A stretch of DNA of 64,000 nt from contig CAZEFW010000018.1 in the NCBI GenBank assembly GCA_964511535.1, forward strand, positions 17,167 through 81,166. Direction: 5' to 3'. Below the pieces are notes generated by a model. The model was not told the origin of the DNA, searched no databases, and saw only the letters and a list, made by a program, of their open reading frames with translations. Below, in pieces: positions 41,342 to 49,191 of this stretch (positions are counted from its first letter, which is position 1; every line of letters begins with the position of its first letter). Source of the DNA: CAZCFB01 sp964511535. GTDB lineage: Bacteria > Myxococcota_A > Polyangia > GCA-2747355 > CAZCFB01. The position numbers and the translations under genes were made by a program.

Positions 41342-42586
41342 ATGCAGATCCAAACAGCCGCCGCGCTCACCCTTGTCGCCGTTCTGCTCGCCCCTGCCCC
41401 GGCTGCTGCCAAGTGCCCGCCGGGCGTGGAGTTCTGCTGGGACGCCGGATCCGGCAATCCGCCGGGAGGTTCCGGCGGCAAGAACCCGTGCTGGGATCCG
41501 GAGCGCAAGAAGGACACCTGCAACAAGCCACCGCCGCCGTGCAAGCCGGGGAGCATCACCGGCTGGAAGTTCCATGACGATCAGGACGGCAAGGACGACG
41601 GCGAGATCGCGGTGCTCGACACCAAGGGCAAGCAGAAGGCGTGCGGATCCATCACGGTGACCAAGACCGGGTACTACCGGATCTACGACCAGGAGCTGTC
41701 AGAGAGCTGCACCAAGCAGCTGGACGAGACCGGCTACGTGACGGTGAGCAACAGCTGCAACAGCGTGGGCTCCGCCGCGGAGGGCAACGCTGGCCCGTAC
41801 TACGTGGTCGTGGACTCGGACAACACGCCGGCGTGCAACAAGGACACCGACTGCAAGAGCGGCCAGGTGTGCCGCACCGGCACCAACCTGGGGAAATGCT
41901 GCGTGCCCGCGGCGCCCACCTTCATGGGCACCTTCCTGCTGGTGGCGGGGGAGAAGAACCGCATCTGCATCCACCACTGGTGCCCGGTGTGGCGCAAGGC
42001 CCAGGCACAGACGCCCAAGCAGGACCCGGGTTACATCACCGCCGGCTGCAAGGGGATCAACTCGATCCACTTCCAGGTGGGGGCCAAGGCCCAGCTGTGC
42101 GTGGAGGACGTGATGCTCAAGCCGTGCACCTGGGGCTGCGTCAACGGCAAGTGCCTGCCTGATCCCTGCATCGCGGCCAAGTGCCCCAAGTGGTGCAAGG
42201 ACGGCAAGTGCCTGGGGGACAACCCGTGCGCCAAGCTCAAGTGCGCCCACGGCTGCAAGAACGGCCGCTGCCTCCAGCCCAAGAGCGCCCCGGGCAAGGA
42301 CGCCGACGGTGACGGCTACACCTTCTCGGCGGACTGCGACGACGACGACGCGCTGGTGAACCCCGGCATGTCCGAGGTGTGCGCCAACGGCAAGGACGAC
42401 GACTGCGACGGCGAGGTGGACGAGGTGGCGTGCGGCAGCGACCCCAAGGGCGCGCCGGGGGGCGGGGAGCCGGGGCTGGAGTCGGGCTGCTCATGTCGGG
42501 TCCCGGGGCGAGGAGCTGAGGGGCTCGGGGCGGCGCTCGTCCTGCTCTTGCTGCTGGCGATGCGGCGCCGTACAGGGGTGTCTTGA
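41342..42586 (+). CDS. Secreted Cys-rich protein with MopE-like metal-binding motif and MYXO-CTERM-like tail
   Basis: 414 residues with a Sec signal peptide (MQIQTAAALTLVAVLLAPAP). The body is Cys-rich: an N-terminal region (CPPGVEFCWD and on), a central part with CNKDTDCKSGQVC, and C-terminal CxxGxC units (CTWGCVNGKC, CPKWCKDGKC, CAHGCKNGRC). Residues about 305-350 hold DADGDGYTFSADCDDDD and VCANGKDDDCDGEVDE, the putative metal-binding motif of MopE and many myxobacterial surface proteins. The tail is ESGCSCRVPGRG, then a Leu-rich segment and RRR. It is therefore likely anchored at the cell surface. Metal ion binding is inferred from the motif; the rest is unknown. It is divergent from the TPR pair. 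Confidence 0.82.
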   Translation: MQIQTAAALTLVAVLLAPAPAAAKCPPGVEFCWDAGSGNPPGGSGGKNPCWDPERKKDTCNKPPPPCKPGSITGWKFHDDQDGKDDGEIAVLDTKGKQKACGSITVTKTGYYRIYDQELSESCTKQLDETGYVTVSNSCNSVGSAAEGNAGPYYVVVDSDNTPACNKDTDCKSGQVCRTGTNLGKCCVPAAPTFMGTFLLVAGEKNRICIHHWCPVWRKAQAQTPKQDPGYITAGCKGINSIHFQVGAKAQLCVEDVMLKPCTWGCVNGKCLPDPCIAAKCPKWCKDGKCLGDNPCAKLKCAHGCKNGRCLQPKSAPGKDADGDGYTFSADCDDDDALVNPGMSEVCANGKDDDCDGEVDEVACGSDPKGAPGGGEPGLESGCSCRVPGRGAEGLGAALVLLLLLAMRRRTGVS

Positions 42587-42612
42587 CCGTATCGGGTCAT
42601 ATTTCCGATACT
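42583..42612 (+). promoter_or_regulatory. Candidate sigma-70 promoter before the lipoprotein gene at 42637
   Basis: TTGACC (42583-42588) and GATACT (42607-42612) are 18 nt apart. The -35 overlaps the upstream stop codon. AAGGAG then precedes the ATG. Confidence 0.55.
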
Positions 42613-42636
42613 CTGGGGATACAAGGAGACAACCCC

Positions 42637-43872
42637 ATGAACGCCCACAGGCGCCTGTTTCTCGTTCTTCCGCTCCTGACCGCCCTGCTCTGCGCGGCCC
42701 TGCCCGGCTGCAAGAAGGAGGCGGCGAAGCCAGCCAAACCGGTCCGCGAGGACCTGGTGGCCGGCGCCGTCGAGCTGCTCGGCGGCGTGGCCCAGCTCAA
42801 GAGTGGGCGCTCATTTTCGGCCCGCTACAAGGCGAACCTGCTGGGCAACAAGATCAAGGGCACCATCAGCTACAACACCGGAGACATACGCCTGAAGTAC
42901 TTCAACGCCGCCGGTGACGCCCAGATCCACCAGGTGACGGCGGCCGGCAAGTGCTGGCAGCAGTATGACAAGGTGGTCATCCCGTGCCTGGCCGAGCGGG
43001 CCACCCACACCACGCAGCTGGCGCGGCTGCTGTCCGCGTCCCACTTCTTCCCGCTGGTGGAGGCCAAGGATCTCAAGACCCGCGACGGCGAGCTGGATCT
43101 GAAGGGCAAGAAGTACAAGACCGTCACCGTCACCGCCGGCCAGGAGGTCGGCGCGCTGCTGCTGGATCCCGACTCATACCGGGTGGTGGGCATCAAGATG
43201 CAGACCAAGATCGGCGGCAAGGCGGGCGAGCTGCTGGGGCTGTTCAGCAAGTTCGAGAAGAACTGCGGCACGCCGGTGGCGACCCAGCGCGAGTACACCT
43301 TCGCCGGACAGCCGTACCTGCGGGAGGAGATCTCGGGGCTGATCTGCGAGAAGGTGGACCCGGCAATCTTCGCCGAGCCCAAGCAGGTCGAGCACCTGAA
43401 GGTGGACCTGCGGCACACGGCCAACGTGGACCTGGCCTGCTACAAGCTCAAGGGCTCACTGGACGGCCTGACCGACGCCATGGGCAAGATCGAGGCCCTG
43501 CTGCAGAAGCACGAGGTCGGCATCGAGGGGCCGGCGCAGCTGGTGCATCGCAAGGGCCCGCCCAAGTCAAAGCGTCAGGAGCGGTGGCTCACCGAAGTGT
43601 GCTATCCGGTGCAGAATAAGGCGTGGCACCTGCCCAAGGGGACCTGGGAGGGGGAGTACAAGCTGTTCGAGCGCTACGGCGATGAGTACCTGCGCGTGTT
43701 CGGCGTGGGCGACTACGCCAAGAACACCTCGACCATGGCCGACACCCTGGTCAAGGAGGCCAGGAAGATGAAGCGCAAGCAGGTCGCCTCCATGGTCCAG
43801 GTGCTGTTCATGCACCCGAAGCACTACCCGGCCGCCCAGCGCATCAGCGAGATGCACCTGCCGATGGATTAG
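42637..43872 (+). CDS. Lipoprotein with LolA-like region and possible GyrI-like C-terminal region
   Basis: 411 residues. Signal peptide with lipobox LPGC (C24), then a short Lys/Pro linker. Residues about 40-225 alternate strands in the manner of LolA/LppX lipid-carrying folds (FSARYKANLLGNKIKGTISY, DIRLKYFNAAGDAQIHQV and VGALLLDPDSYRVVGIKMQT). Residues about 265-345 (CYKLKGSLDGLTDAMGKIEA, VGIEGPAQLVHRKGPP and LTEVCYPVQ) resemble GyrI-like effector-binding domains. Both assignments are weak and from pattern only. It has its own promoter-like sequence and AAGGAG. It converges on the radical SAM gene at 43899, with a hairpin between. Confidence 0.65.
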   Translation: MNAHRRLFLVLPLLTALLCAALPGCKKEAAKPAKPVREDLVAGAVELLGGVAQLKSGRSFSARYKANLLGNKIKGTISYNTGDIRLKYFNAAGDAQIHQVTAAGKCWQQYDKVVIPCLAERATHTTQLARLLSASHFFPLVEAKDLKTRDGELDLKGKKYKTVTVTAGQEVGALLLDPDSYRVVGIKMQTKIGGKAGELLGLFSKFEKNCGTPVATQREYTFAGQPYLREEISGLICEKVDPAIFAEPKQVEHLKVDLRHTANVDLACYKLKGSLDGLTDAMGKIEALLQKHEVGIEGPAQLVHRKGPPKSKRQERWLTEVCYPVQNKAWHLPKGTWEGEYKLFERYGDEYLRVFGVGDYAKNTSTMADTLVKEARKMKRKQVASMVQVLFMHPKHYPAAQRISEMHLPMD

Positions 43873-43881
43873 TCCAAGTTT

Positions 43882-43896
43882 GGGGACAGCGTCCCC
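43882..43896. terminator. Hairpin GGGGAC-AGC-GTCCCC between convergent genes
   Basis: A perfect 6-bp stem with a 3-nt loop lies between two convergent stops. It has no U tract in either direction, so a bidirectional terminator or REP-like element is inferred. Confidence 0.5.
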
Positions 43897-43898
43897 GG

Positions 43899-45338
43899 TT
43901 ACACCAGGTAGTCTTTCTTCGCGTCCGCCCCGATGAAGGCGAAGAACCCGCGCATGTTGCGCTTGACGTCCTCCAGTGAGCGCTGGGCGAGGAAGCGCTT
44001 CACCAGATACTTGGGCCGGAAGTAATACTCCTTCGGGCCGCGAGCCAGCAGATCCGCCAGCTGCTCCTTGGTCATGCTGTGGGGCACGAAGGACATCAGG
44101 TGGAACGCCGTGGGGCCGCTCAGGGTGCCGTACTTGTCCACATCGTCGAAGAACGGCGTGCCGGCCAGGGGCATGAAGTTGAGGAAGTTGCAGTAATCCA
44201 GCGGCAGGGACTTGGCGAACTTGATCGTCTCCAGCCCCTCCTCGTAGGTCTCACCCGGGATGCCGAGCATGAACGAGGCGAACACGTCGAGGCCGCCCTT
44301 CTTGGTCATCACCACCGCGCGGCGGTTGTCCTCGGGGGTCACGCCCTTCTCGATGGTGTCGAGCTGCTTCTGAACGCCCGACTCGCAGCCGAACTGCAGC
44401 CGCCAGCAACCGGCGTTCTTCATGATCTCGATCATCTCGGGATCGATGGTGTCCACGCGGGAGTTGCAGGTCCAGCGGATGTTGATCTTCTCCTCCTTGA
44501 GCCGCTGGCAAAACTCGAGCACCCGGTCGCGGTAGAAGGTGAAGGTCTCGTCGAACATCAGGATGTGGCGCACGCCGTACCGGCTCTGCAGCCACTTGAT
44601 CTCCGCCATCACGTTGTCCATGCTGCGCTCGCGCAGGCTGTTGGCCGCGTGGCAGAAAGCGCAGTCCCCGGCGCAGCCGCGCACGGTCATCATGTTCACC
44701 GACGGCAGGCACTTGTAGGAGCCGATGGCCGGGGCGTAGTCGCCCAGGTCGAGCAGGTCGTAGTCGGGGAACGGCAGGCTGTCCAGGTCGCGGCGCCAGG
44801 GCCGCTTGGGGTTGGCCACCAGCTCGCTGTCCGCGCGGTGGACCAGCCCGAGGATGTCCTCGATATCGCGGTCACCGGCCATGTGCTGGCAGATCTCCAG
44901 CACGGCGTCCTCGCCCTCCCCTACCACGGCGTAGTCGATGCCCCAGGCGTCCTCGTCGTTCAGCTTGTCCCCGCCGGTGGCGTTGGTGAAGGTACCGCCC
45001 ACCACGATCTTCAGGTTCTCCGGCCCGCGGGCCTTGAGCTCCCGCGCGGCGGCCTTGGTGCGCTCCCAGGAGAACTGGCTGCTCCAAAGGCCGATGAGGT
45101 CCGGCCGGAAGTCGAGCAGCTCCCGGTACCAGTCCTCGCCCTTGCTGAAGAAGCCGTCCACGAACTTGGTCTCGTGGTCTGCCTGCTGCTTGATGTACGA
45201 GGAGATGTAGAGCAAGGACATGGGGGGCGTGGCGCCGCCCAGCATTCCGAACTTGCCGGAGATGATGTTGCTCTTGCCCTGTGAGGGCGGGTAGGTCTCG
45301 GCGTGAGACCACGGAGCTATGGCGAATGCGACTTTCAT
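43899..45338 (-). CDS. Cobalamin-binding-type radical SAM protein
   Basis: 479 residues from ATG 45338 (a GTG at 45344 is in frame and two codons upstream). The N-terminal Rossmann-like domain shows FGMLGGATPPMSLLYISSYI, LIGLWSSQFSWERTKAAARE and IVVGGTFTNATGG. The barrel has CAGDCAFC (CX3CX2C) in RGCAGDCAFCHAANSLRERS, followed by HILMFDETFTFYRDRV and LQFGCESGVQKQLDTIEKG. This is the architecture of B12-dependent radical SAM enzymes, although the DxHxxG ligand motif is absent. A TATAAA box ends 6 nt before the ATG, so the message may be leaderless. It lies downstream of the GT2 gene on the minus strand, with a gap of 82 nt. Substrate unknown. Confidence 0.87.
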   Translation of the reverse strand: MKVAFAIAPWSHAETYPPSQGKSNIISGKFGMLGGATPPMSLLYISSYIKQQADHETKFVDGFFSKGEDWYRELLDFRPDLIGLWSSQFSWERTKAAARELKARGPENLKIVVGGTFTNATGGDKLNDEDAWGIDYAVVGEGEDAVLEICQHMAGDRDIEDILGLVHRADSELVANPKRPWRRDLDSLPFPDYDLLDLGDYAPAIGSYKCLPSVNMMTVRGCAGDCAFCHAANSLRERSMDNVMAEIKWLQSRYGVRHILMFDETFTFYRDRVLEFCQRLKEEKINIRWTCNSRVDTIDPEMIEIMKNAGCWRLQFGCESGVQKQLDTIEKGVTPEDNRRAVVMTKKGGLDVFASFMLGIPGETYEEGLETIKFAKSLPLDYCNFLNFMPLAGTPFFDDVDKYGTLSGPTAFHLMSFVPHSMTKEQLADLLARGPKEYYFRPKYLVKRFLAQRSLEDVKRNMRGFFAFIGADAKKDYLV

Positions 45339-45350
45339 GATCACTTTATA
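45336..45350 (-). promoter_or_regulatory. Possible leaderless promoter of the radical SAM gene
   Basis: On the minus strand TATAAA (45350-45345) ends 6 nt before the ATG at 45338, in an AT-rich patch. No ribosome-binding site is seen. Confidence 0.4.
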
Positions 45351-45420
45351 TATGCGATGTGGGCCGCGGTTGCCATGCCCGGAGTGCGCGCGGCCCGCGC
45401 TGCATCCCCGGGGCAGCTGA

Positions 45421-46398
45421 CTACAAGAAGGACCGTTTCTGGGCCAGGCGCAGCTTCACCGTCTCCGGGAGCCGCCCCAGATTCCACAGGTAACCCCGCG
45501 CCAGCGACAGGAAATAATCTGCCCCGGCCAGCGCCACCTTCAGCGGCAGAGTCGCCTTGCCCTTGCCCATGGCCCGCACCTTGGGCGACAGGTGCTTGTC
45601 AGCGCTGATCTTGCCGCCCAGCAGGGCCCCCACCTTGTACGGGGACGCCGCGTAGGCCAGGTCCAGCACCGGCAGCAGCGCCACCTGCCAGGCCGGCATG
45701 TTCAGCAGCGCGAAGCGGATCCGGTTGCGATGTCCCAGGAAGAAGTCACCCTTGCGGCCCCGCAGCACCAGCCGGTGCTCCACGGAGGTCTCGTCGCTGG
45801 CGAGGCAGGCGTACCCCTGGTGCACCAGGCGGATGCACAGGTCGGTGTCCTCCATCAGGAAGAAGTAGCCCGGGTCGAACCCGCCCACCTCCTGGAACAG
45901 CTCCCGCCTGATGAAGAGGTTGCACGACGGCAGGTAGTCCACGGTGATGGTGCCGCCGTACCCCTCGGCGTGGGACACGGTGCGGGTCTCACCGTTGAGC
46001 TGCAGCACCTTCTGCCGCCACTCGGTGGCGCCGTCCGGGTACTGATAGATCTCGCCGCCCACCGCGCCCACGTCGTCGCCCGAGTCGAGCAGCGTCACCG
46101 CCGCGTCCACAACCTCCCCGGAGGGGATCACCGTGTCCGAGTCGAGGAACCAGAGCACCTCCCCGGCGGCCTGCCCGGCCCCCTGGTTCTTGGCCCGCGA
46201 GGCCCCGACGTTGGTGGTGTTGCCCAGCAGGCGCACCCCGGGGAACTGCTCGGCGACCATCTCCGGCGTACCGTCGGTGGAGCCGTTGTCCACCACGATG
46301 ATCTCGAGGTCACCCTGGCGCCCCATGGCCAGCAGCGAGGTGAGGCAGCGGTGCAGCTCCTCGCCCCTGTTGAAAGAGGGGATGATGGCGGTGATCAT
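45421..46398 (-). CDS. Family 2 glycosyltransferase
   Basis: 325 residues of a GT2 (GT-A fold) enzyme. The nucleotide-sugar-binding N-terminus is MITAIIPSFNRGEELHRC, with IIVVDNGSTDGTPEMV. VLWFLDSDTV supplies the DxD metal motif, and GGFDPGYFFLMEDTDLCIRL carries the acceptor ED motif. The C-terminal 100 residues include hydrophobic stretches (VALLPVLDLAYAASPYKVGA) that may bind the membrane. GGAG lies seven bases upstream of the ATG at 46398. It would add a sugar to a lipid-linked or secreted glycan. It is divergent from the flippase-like gene, and the two probably share a regulatory region at 46399-46451. Confidence 0.9.
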   Translation of the reverse strand: MITAIIPSFNRGEELHRCLTSLLAMGRQGDLEIIVVDNGSTDGTPEMVAEQFPGVRLLGNTTNVGASRAKNQGAGQAAGEVLWFLDSDTVIPSGEVVDAAVTLLDSGDDVGAVGGEIYQYPDGATEWRQKVLQLNGETRTVSHAEGYGGTITVDYLPSCNLFIRRELFQEVGGFDPGYFFLMEDTDLCIRLVHQGYACLASDETSVEHRLVLRGRKGDFFLGHRNRIRFALLNMPAWQVALLPVLDLAYAASPYKVGALLGGKISADKHLSPKVRAMGKGKATLPLKVALAGADYFLSLARGYLWNLGRLPETVKLRLAQKRSFL

Positions 46399-46451
46399 GT
46401 GAACGCTCCGATAGCGGACTTTTCGACCATTAGGGATAGCCTCATCCGCGC

Positions 46452-47555
46452 ATGAAAACAAGCAAGACGGTGGTTGCTCGTGGAGGCCGGGCGGCGCAGA
46501 ATACAGCAACTTCGATGCCTCCTACCACCTCCCAGCTCAGCAGCAGCGGGCAGGCAAACAGCTCGCGCGGACGGGCCCTCGTCGGGACCCTGGTGAGCCT
46601 CGCTGTGTCTCTCGGCCTGCTGGCCGCCATCATGCTGTGGAAGCAGATCAGCCTGGAGGAGCTGTCGCGGCACCTCCAGGCGGCGGACACCGGGCTGGTG
46701 GTCCTGGCCTTCGGAGTGTCTGCTCTGTTCCACGTGCTGTTCGGCTCGCACAAGCTCTACCTTGTGCTGCGCGCCATGGGGCTGGATGTGGGGTTCCTCC
46801 ACACCATGCGGGTGGTGCTCGGCATGGGGCCGCTGCAGCTGCTGCTGCCGATGAAGGGCGGCGAGGTGGCGGTGGTGCTCTACTTCTGGCGCCACTCGCG
46901 CATGCCCCTGGGCAACGCCTCGGGCGCGCTGATCTTCGACCGCAGCCTGAACTTCATCTCCGCCGGGTTCTTCCTGCTGGCTGGCCTGCTGCTGGACCCA
47001 TCATGGCTGGCCGGCAGCAAGACCGACGCGCTGCTGGCGGTGAGCGCCGTGCTGCTGGTGGGCCTGTTCGCCACCCCCATACACAACCTTGCCATCGCCA
47101 TCTGCGCCCGGGTCCACCCGAAGCTCGAGCGCATGGCCCGGGCCGTGCTGGTGCCCTGGCGGGCCATGGGCGTGGGCAAGAAGCTGTTCTTCCTCGTCTA
47201 CAGCATGCTCGTGGTGGTGAGGCCGGTCATCGTCTGCTACCTGCTCTTTCTGGCCCTCGACACGCCAGCGCCGCCCTCGGTGGTGCTGGTCTACACCGCC
47301 GTGGCCATCTTCGCCGGCCACCTGCCCGGCCCGCTCATGGGCATGGGGGCCAGGGAGGGCGCGCTGGTGGGCCTCGCCGCGGGCCAGGCAGGCGGCGAGA
47401 CGGTGGCGCTCAGCATCGGCCTGCTGCTGACCCTGATAGTCTATATAGGCCCCATGCTGCTGGGGCTGCCCTGGGCGCCCGCCCTGCTCCGGGGCATCAT
47501 GGCCGCCCGCGGCGCCGACGACGAGCAGCCCAGGCAGGAGGAGTCGCCCTCATGA
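46452..47555 (+). CDS. Flippase-like integral membrane protein (LPG synthase TM/UPF0104 type)
   Basis: 367 residues. After a Ser/Thr/Ala-rich cytoplasmic N-terminus of about 40 residues come roughly eight membrane segments. ALFHVLFGSHKLYLVLRAMG, VLGMGPLQLLLPMKGGEVAVV and the late GHLPGPLMGMGAREGALVG are the conserved loops of this family. Relatives include the transmembrane half of lysylphosphatidylglycerol synthase, YbhN and archaeal AglD-like proteins, thought to move lipids or lipid-linked sugars. There is no catalytic synthase domain here. The radical SAM start overlaps its stop (ATGA), so the two are co-translated. With the divergent GT2 gene this suggests export of a glycosylated lipid. 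Confidence 0.85.
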   Translation: MKTSKTVVARGGRAAQNTATSMPPTTSQLSSSGQANSSRGRALVGTLVSLAVSLGLLAAIMLWKQISLEELSRHLQAADTGLVVLAFGVSALFHVLFGSHKLYLVLRAMGLDVGFLHTMRVVLGMGPLQLLLPMKGGEVAVVLYFWRHSRMPLGNASGALIFDRSLNFISAGFFLLAGLLLDPSWLAGSKTDALLAVSAVLLVGLFATPIHNLAIAICARVHPKLERMARAVLVPWRAMGVGKKLFFLVYSMLVVVRPVIVCYLLFLALDTPAPPSVVLVYTAVAIFAGHLPGPLMGMGAREGALVGLAAGQAGGETVALSIGLLLTLIVYIGPMLLGLPWAPALLRGIMAARGADDEQPRQEESPS

Positions 47556-48991
47556 CCGACCAGGCACAGGGACCCAACCGCCGGGTGGTGCTGATCAATC
47601 CCCGCTCCACCTTCGTGCACGAGATCGCCCAGAAGGTTTTCCCGCCCATCAACCTGCTCTACCTGGCCTCCTCCCTGCGGGAGCAGGGCTACGAGCCGGT
47701 GGTGGTGGAGGCCAACGCCTTCCGCATGTCCGACGAGGAGGTGGAGGAGGAGGTCCGGCGGCTCCAGCCGCTGATGGTGGGCCTGTCGCTCTACACCGAC
47801 ATCCTCGGCCAGGTGCGGGACATGTCCCGCCGCGTGCGCGCGGCCTCCCCCGGCTCCAGGATCGTCCTGGGCGGCCCCCACGCCAGCTCCTGTCCGCGGC
47901 GCACCCTGGCCCAGTTCCCCGAGGTGGACTACGTGCTGCGCGGCGAGGCCGAGGCCTCCCTGCCCGCCCTGTGCGCGGCCGTGGAGCAGGAGAGCCCGCA
48001 CCTGGACGAAATCCCGGGGCTGTTCTACCGCAACCCGGCCGACGGCTCCCCGGTGGAGGGCGCGCCCATGGCGTTGCCCGATCCCGAGCACCTGCCCCTG
48101 CCCGCGCGGGACCTCGTTGAGCAGGCCTACCAGGAGAAACGCTATTACTCGTTGATGGTGCGGCAGCGGCCGGTGGAGGCGTTCATCTCCAGCCGCGGCT
48201 GCCCGTTCTCCTGTGGCTTCTGCTACAACTTCCGCCAGCGCTACCGGGCCCGCTCCCCCGAGGCGGTGATGGACGAGCTGGTGCGCATCCGCGAGCGAGG
48301 CATCCGCGACGTGGAGATCTGCGACGACACCTTCACGGTGAACCGCAAGCGCGCCCACGCCATCTTCGACCTGATCATCAAGGAGCGCCTCGACATCTCG
48401 TTCCGCATCAAGAGCCGCGTGGACGTGTTCACCGACGAGCTGGCGGCCCACGCCAAGCGCGCGGGGGTGTACATGGCCTCCTTCGGCATGGAGTCCGGCT
48501 CGCCGCGCATGCTCAAGCTGATGAACAAGCGCACCACGGCCGAGATGAACGCCCGCGCCGCAGCCATCTGCAGTCGCTACGGCATCCTGTGCCACTCCAG
48601 CTGGCTCATCGGCTTCCCGGGCGAGACGCCCGAGACCGTGGCCGAGACCGTGGACCAGATCATGAAGATCAAGCCGAGCACGGTGAACATGGGCGTGCTG
48701 CGGCCCTACCCCGAGACCGACGCCTACCGCATCGCCGCCGACACCGGCGCCCTGGTTGGCGATTGGGGGCCCGACGAGACCGAGTGGCCCTGGGTGCGCC
48801 TGCCCTGGGCCGAGGACAAGAAGATCCTCGACGACATGGCGCGCAAGATCATGCGTAAGGTCTACTTCTCACCCCACTACATGGGCGCCTTCGCCAAGCT
48901 GATCCTGATGCACAGCAACGTCACCCTGGGTCAGTACGCGATGCAGGAGACGATGAAGCTGGTGAGGGCGCGCTTCGCGGGCCAGGCTTGA
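47552..48991 (+). CDS. Cobalamin-binding-type radical SAM protein, coupled to the flippase
   Basis: 479 residues starting in the ATGA overlap with the flippase-like gene. The N-terminal module has FPPINLLYLASSLREQGYEP, LMVGLSLYTDILGQVRDMSR and IVLGGPHASSCP. In the barrel, CPFSCGFC (CX3CX2C) lies in SRGCPFSCGFCYNFRQRYRA, and MASFGMESGSPRMLKLMNKR and SWLIGFPGETPETVAETVDQ follow. The set is typical of B12-domain radical SAM enzymes, and no DxHxxG motif is seen. Coupling with a lipid-translocase-like protein suggests that the substrate is membrane-associated, although the sequence cannot show that. A repeat-rich gap of 200 nt follows. Confidence 0.88.
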   Translation: MTDQAQGPNRRVVLINPRSTFVHEIAQKVFPPINLLYLASSLREQGYEPVVVEANAFRMSDEEVEEEVRRLQPLMVGLSLYTDILGQVRDMSRRVRAASPGSRIVLGGPHASSCPRRTLAQFPEVDYVLRGEAEASLPALCAAVEQESPHLDEIPGLFYRNPADGSPVEGAPMALPDPEHLPLPARDLVEQAYQEKRYYSLMVRQRPVEAFISSRGCPFSCGFCYNFRQRYRARSPEAVMDELVRIRERGIRDVEICDDTFTVNRKRAHAIFDLIIKERLDISFRIKSRVDVFTDELAAHAKRAGVYMASFGMESGSPRMLKLMNKRTTAEMNARAAAICSRYGILCHSSWLIGFPGETPETVAETVDQIMKIKPSTVNMGVLRPYPETDAYRIAADTGALVGDWGPDETEWPWVRLPWAEDKKILDDMARKIMRKVYFSPHYMGAFAKLILMHSNVTLGQYAMQETMKLVRARFAGQA

Positions 48992-49017
48992 GAAATATAA
49001 ACCGAGGCTTCAGACCT

Positions 49018-49086
49018 CAGGCTTCAGACTTCAGGGGAGCTTGCCGTTGGAGACAATTCTGCCTGATTCCTGAAGTCTGAAGCCTG
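49018..49086. repeat. Long perfect inverted repeat in the 200-nt intergenic region
   Basis: CAGGCTTCAGACTTCAGG (49018-49035) is perfectly complementary to the arm at 49069-49086, with a 33-nt loop; one more A-T pair can extend it. An imperfect 14-nt direct repeat (AGGCTTCAGACCTC) lies next to it at 49004-49017. Confidence 0.85.
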
Positions 49087-49093
49087 AAGCCGG

Positions 49094-49108
49094 CGCCCCG
49101 CAGGGGCG
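49094..49108. repeat. Short GC hairpin CGCCCC-GCA-GGGGCG
   Basis: A perfect 6-bp stem with a 3-nt loop directly follows the long inverted repeat, and another GC-rich palindrome (CCCCTCCGGGG) lies about 20 nt further on. Together they look like a composite REP/BIME-type region between convergent genes. Confidence 0.6.
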
Positions 49109-49191
49109 GGACGCTGCGCACGGACAACGCCCCTCCGGGGGAGCGCGCCGTGCTCGCCTCGCTCTGCGAGGCTCCGCGATGAAGCGGCGCG

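Noticed and set aside
48992..49191. tRNA or other structured RNA gene
   Set aside because: The folded arms are perfect repeats without a cloverleaf or known RNA motif; it is more likely a repeat element.
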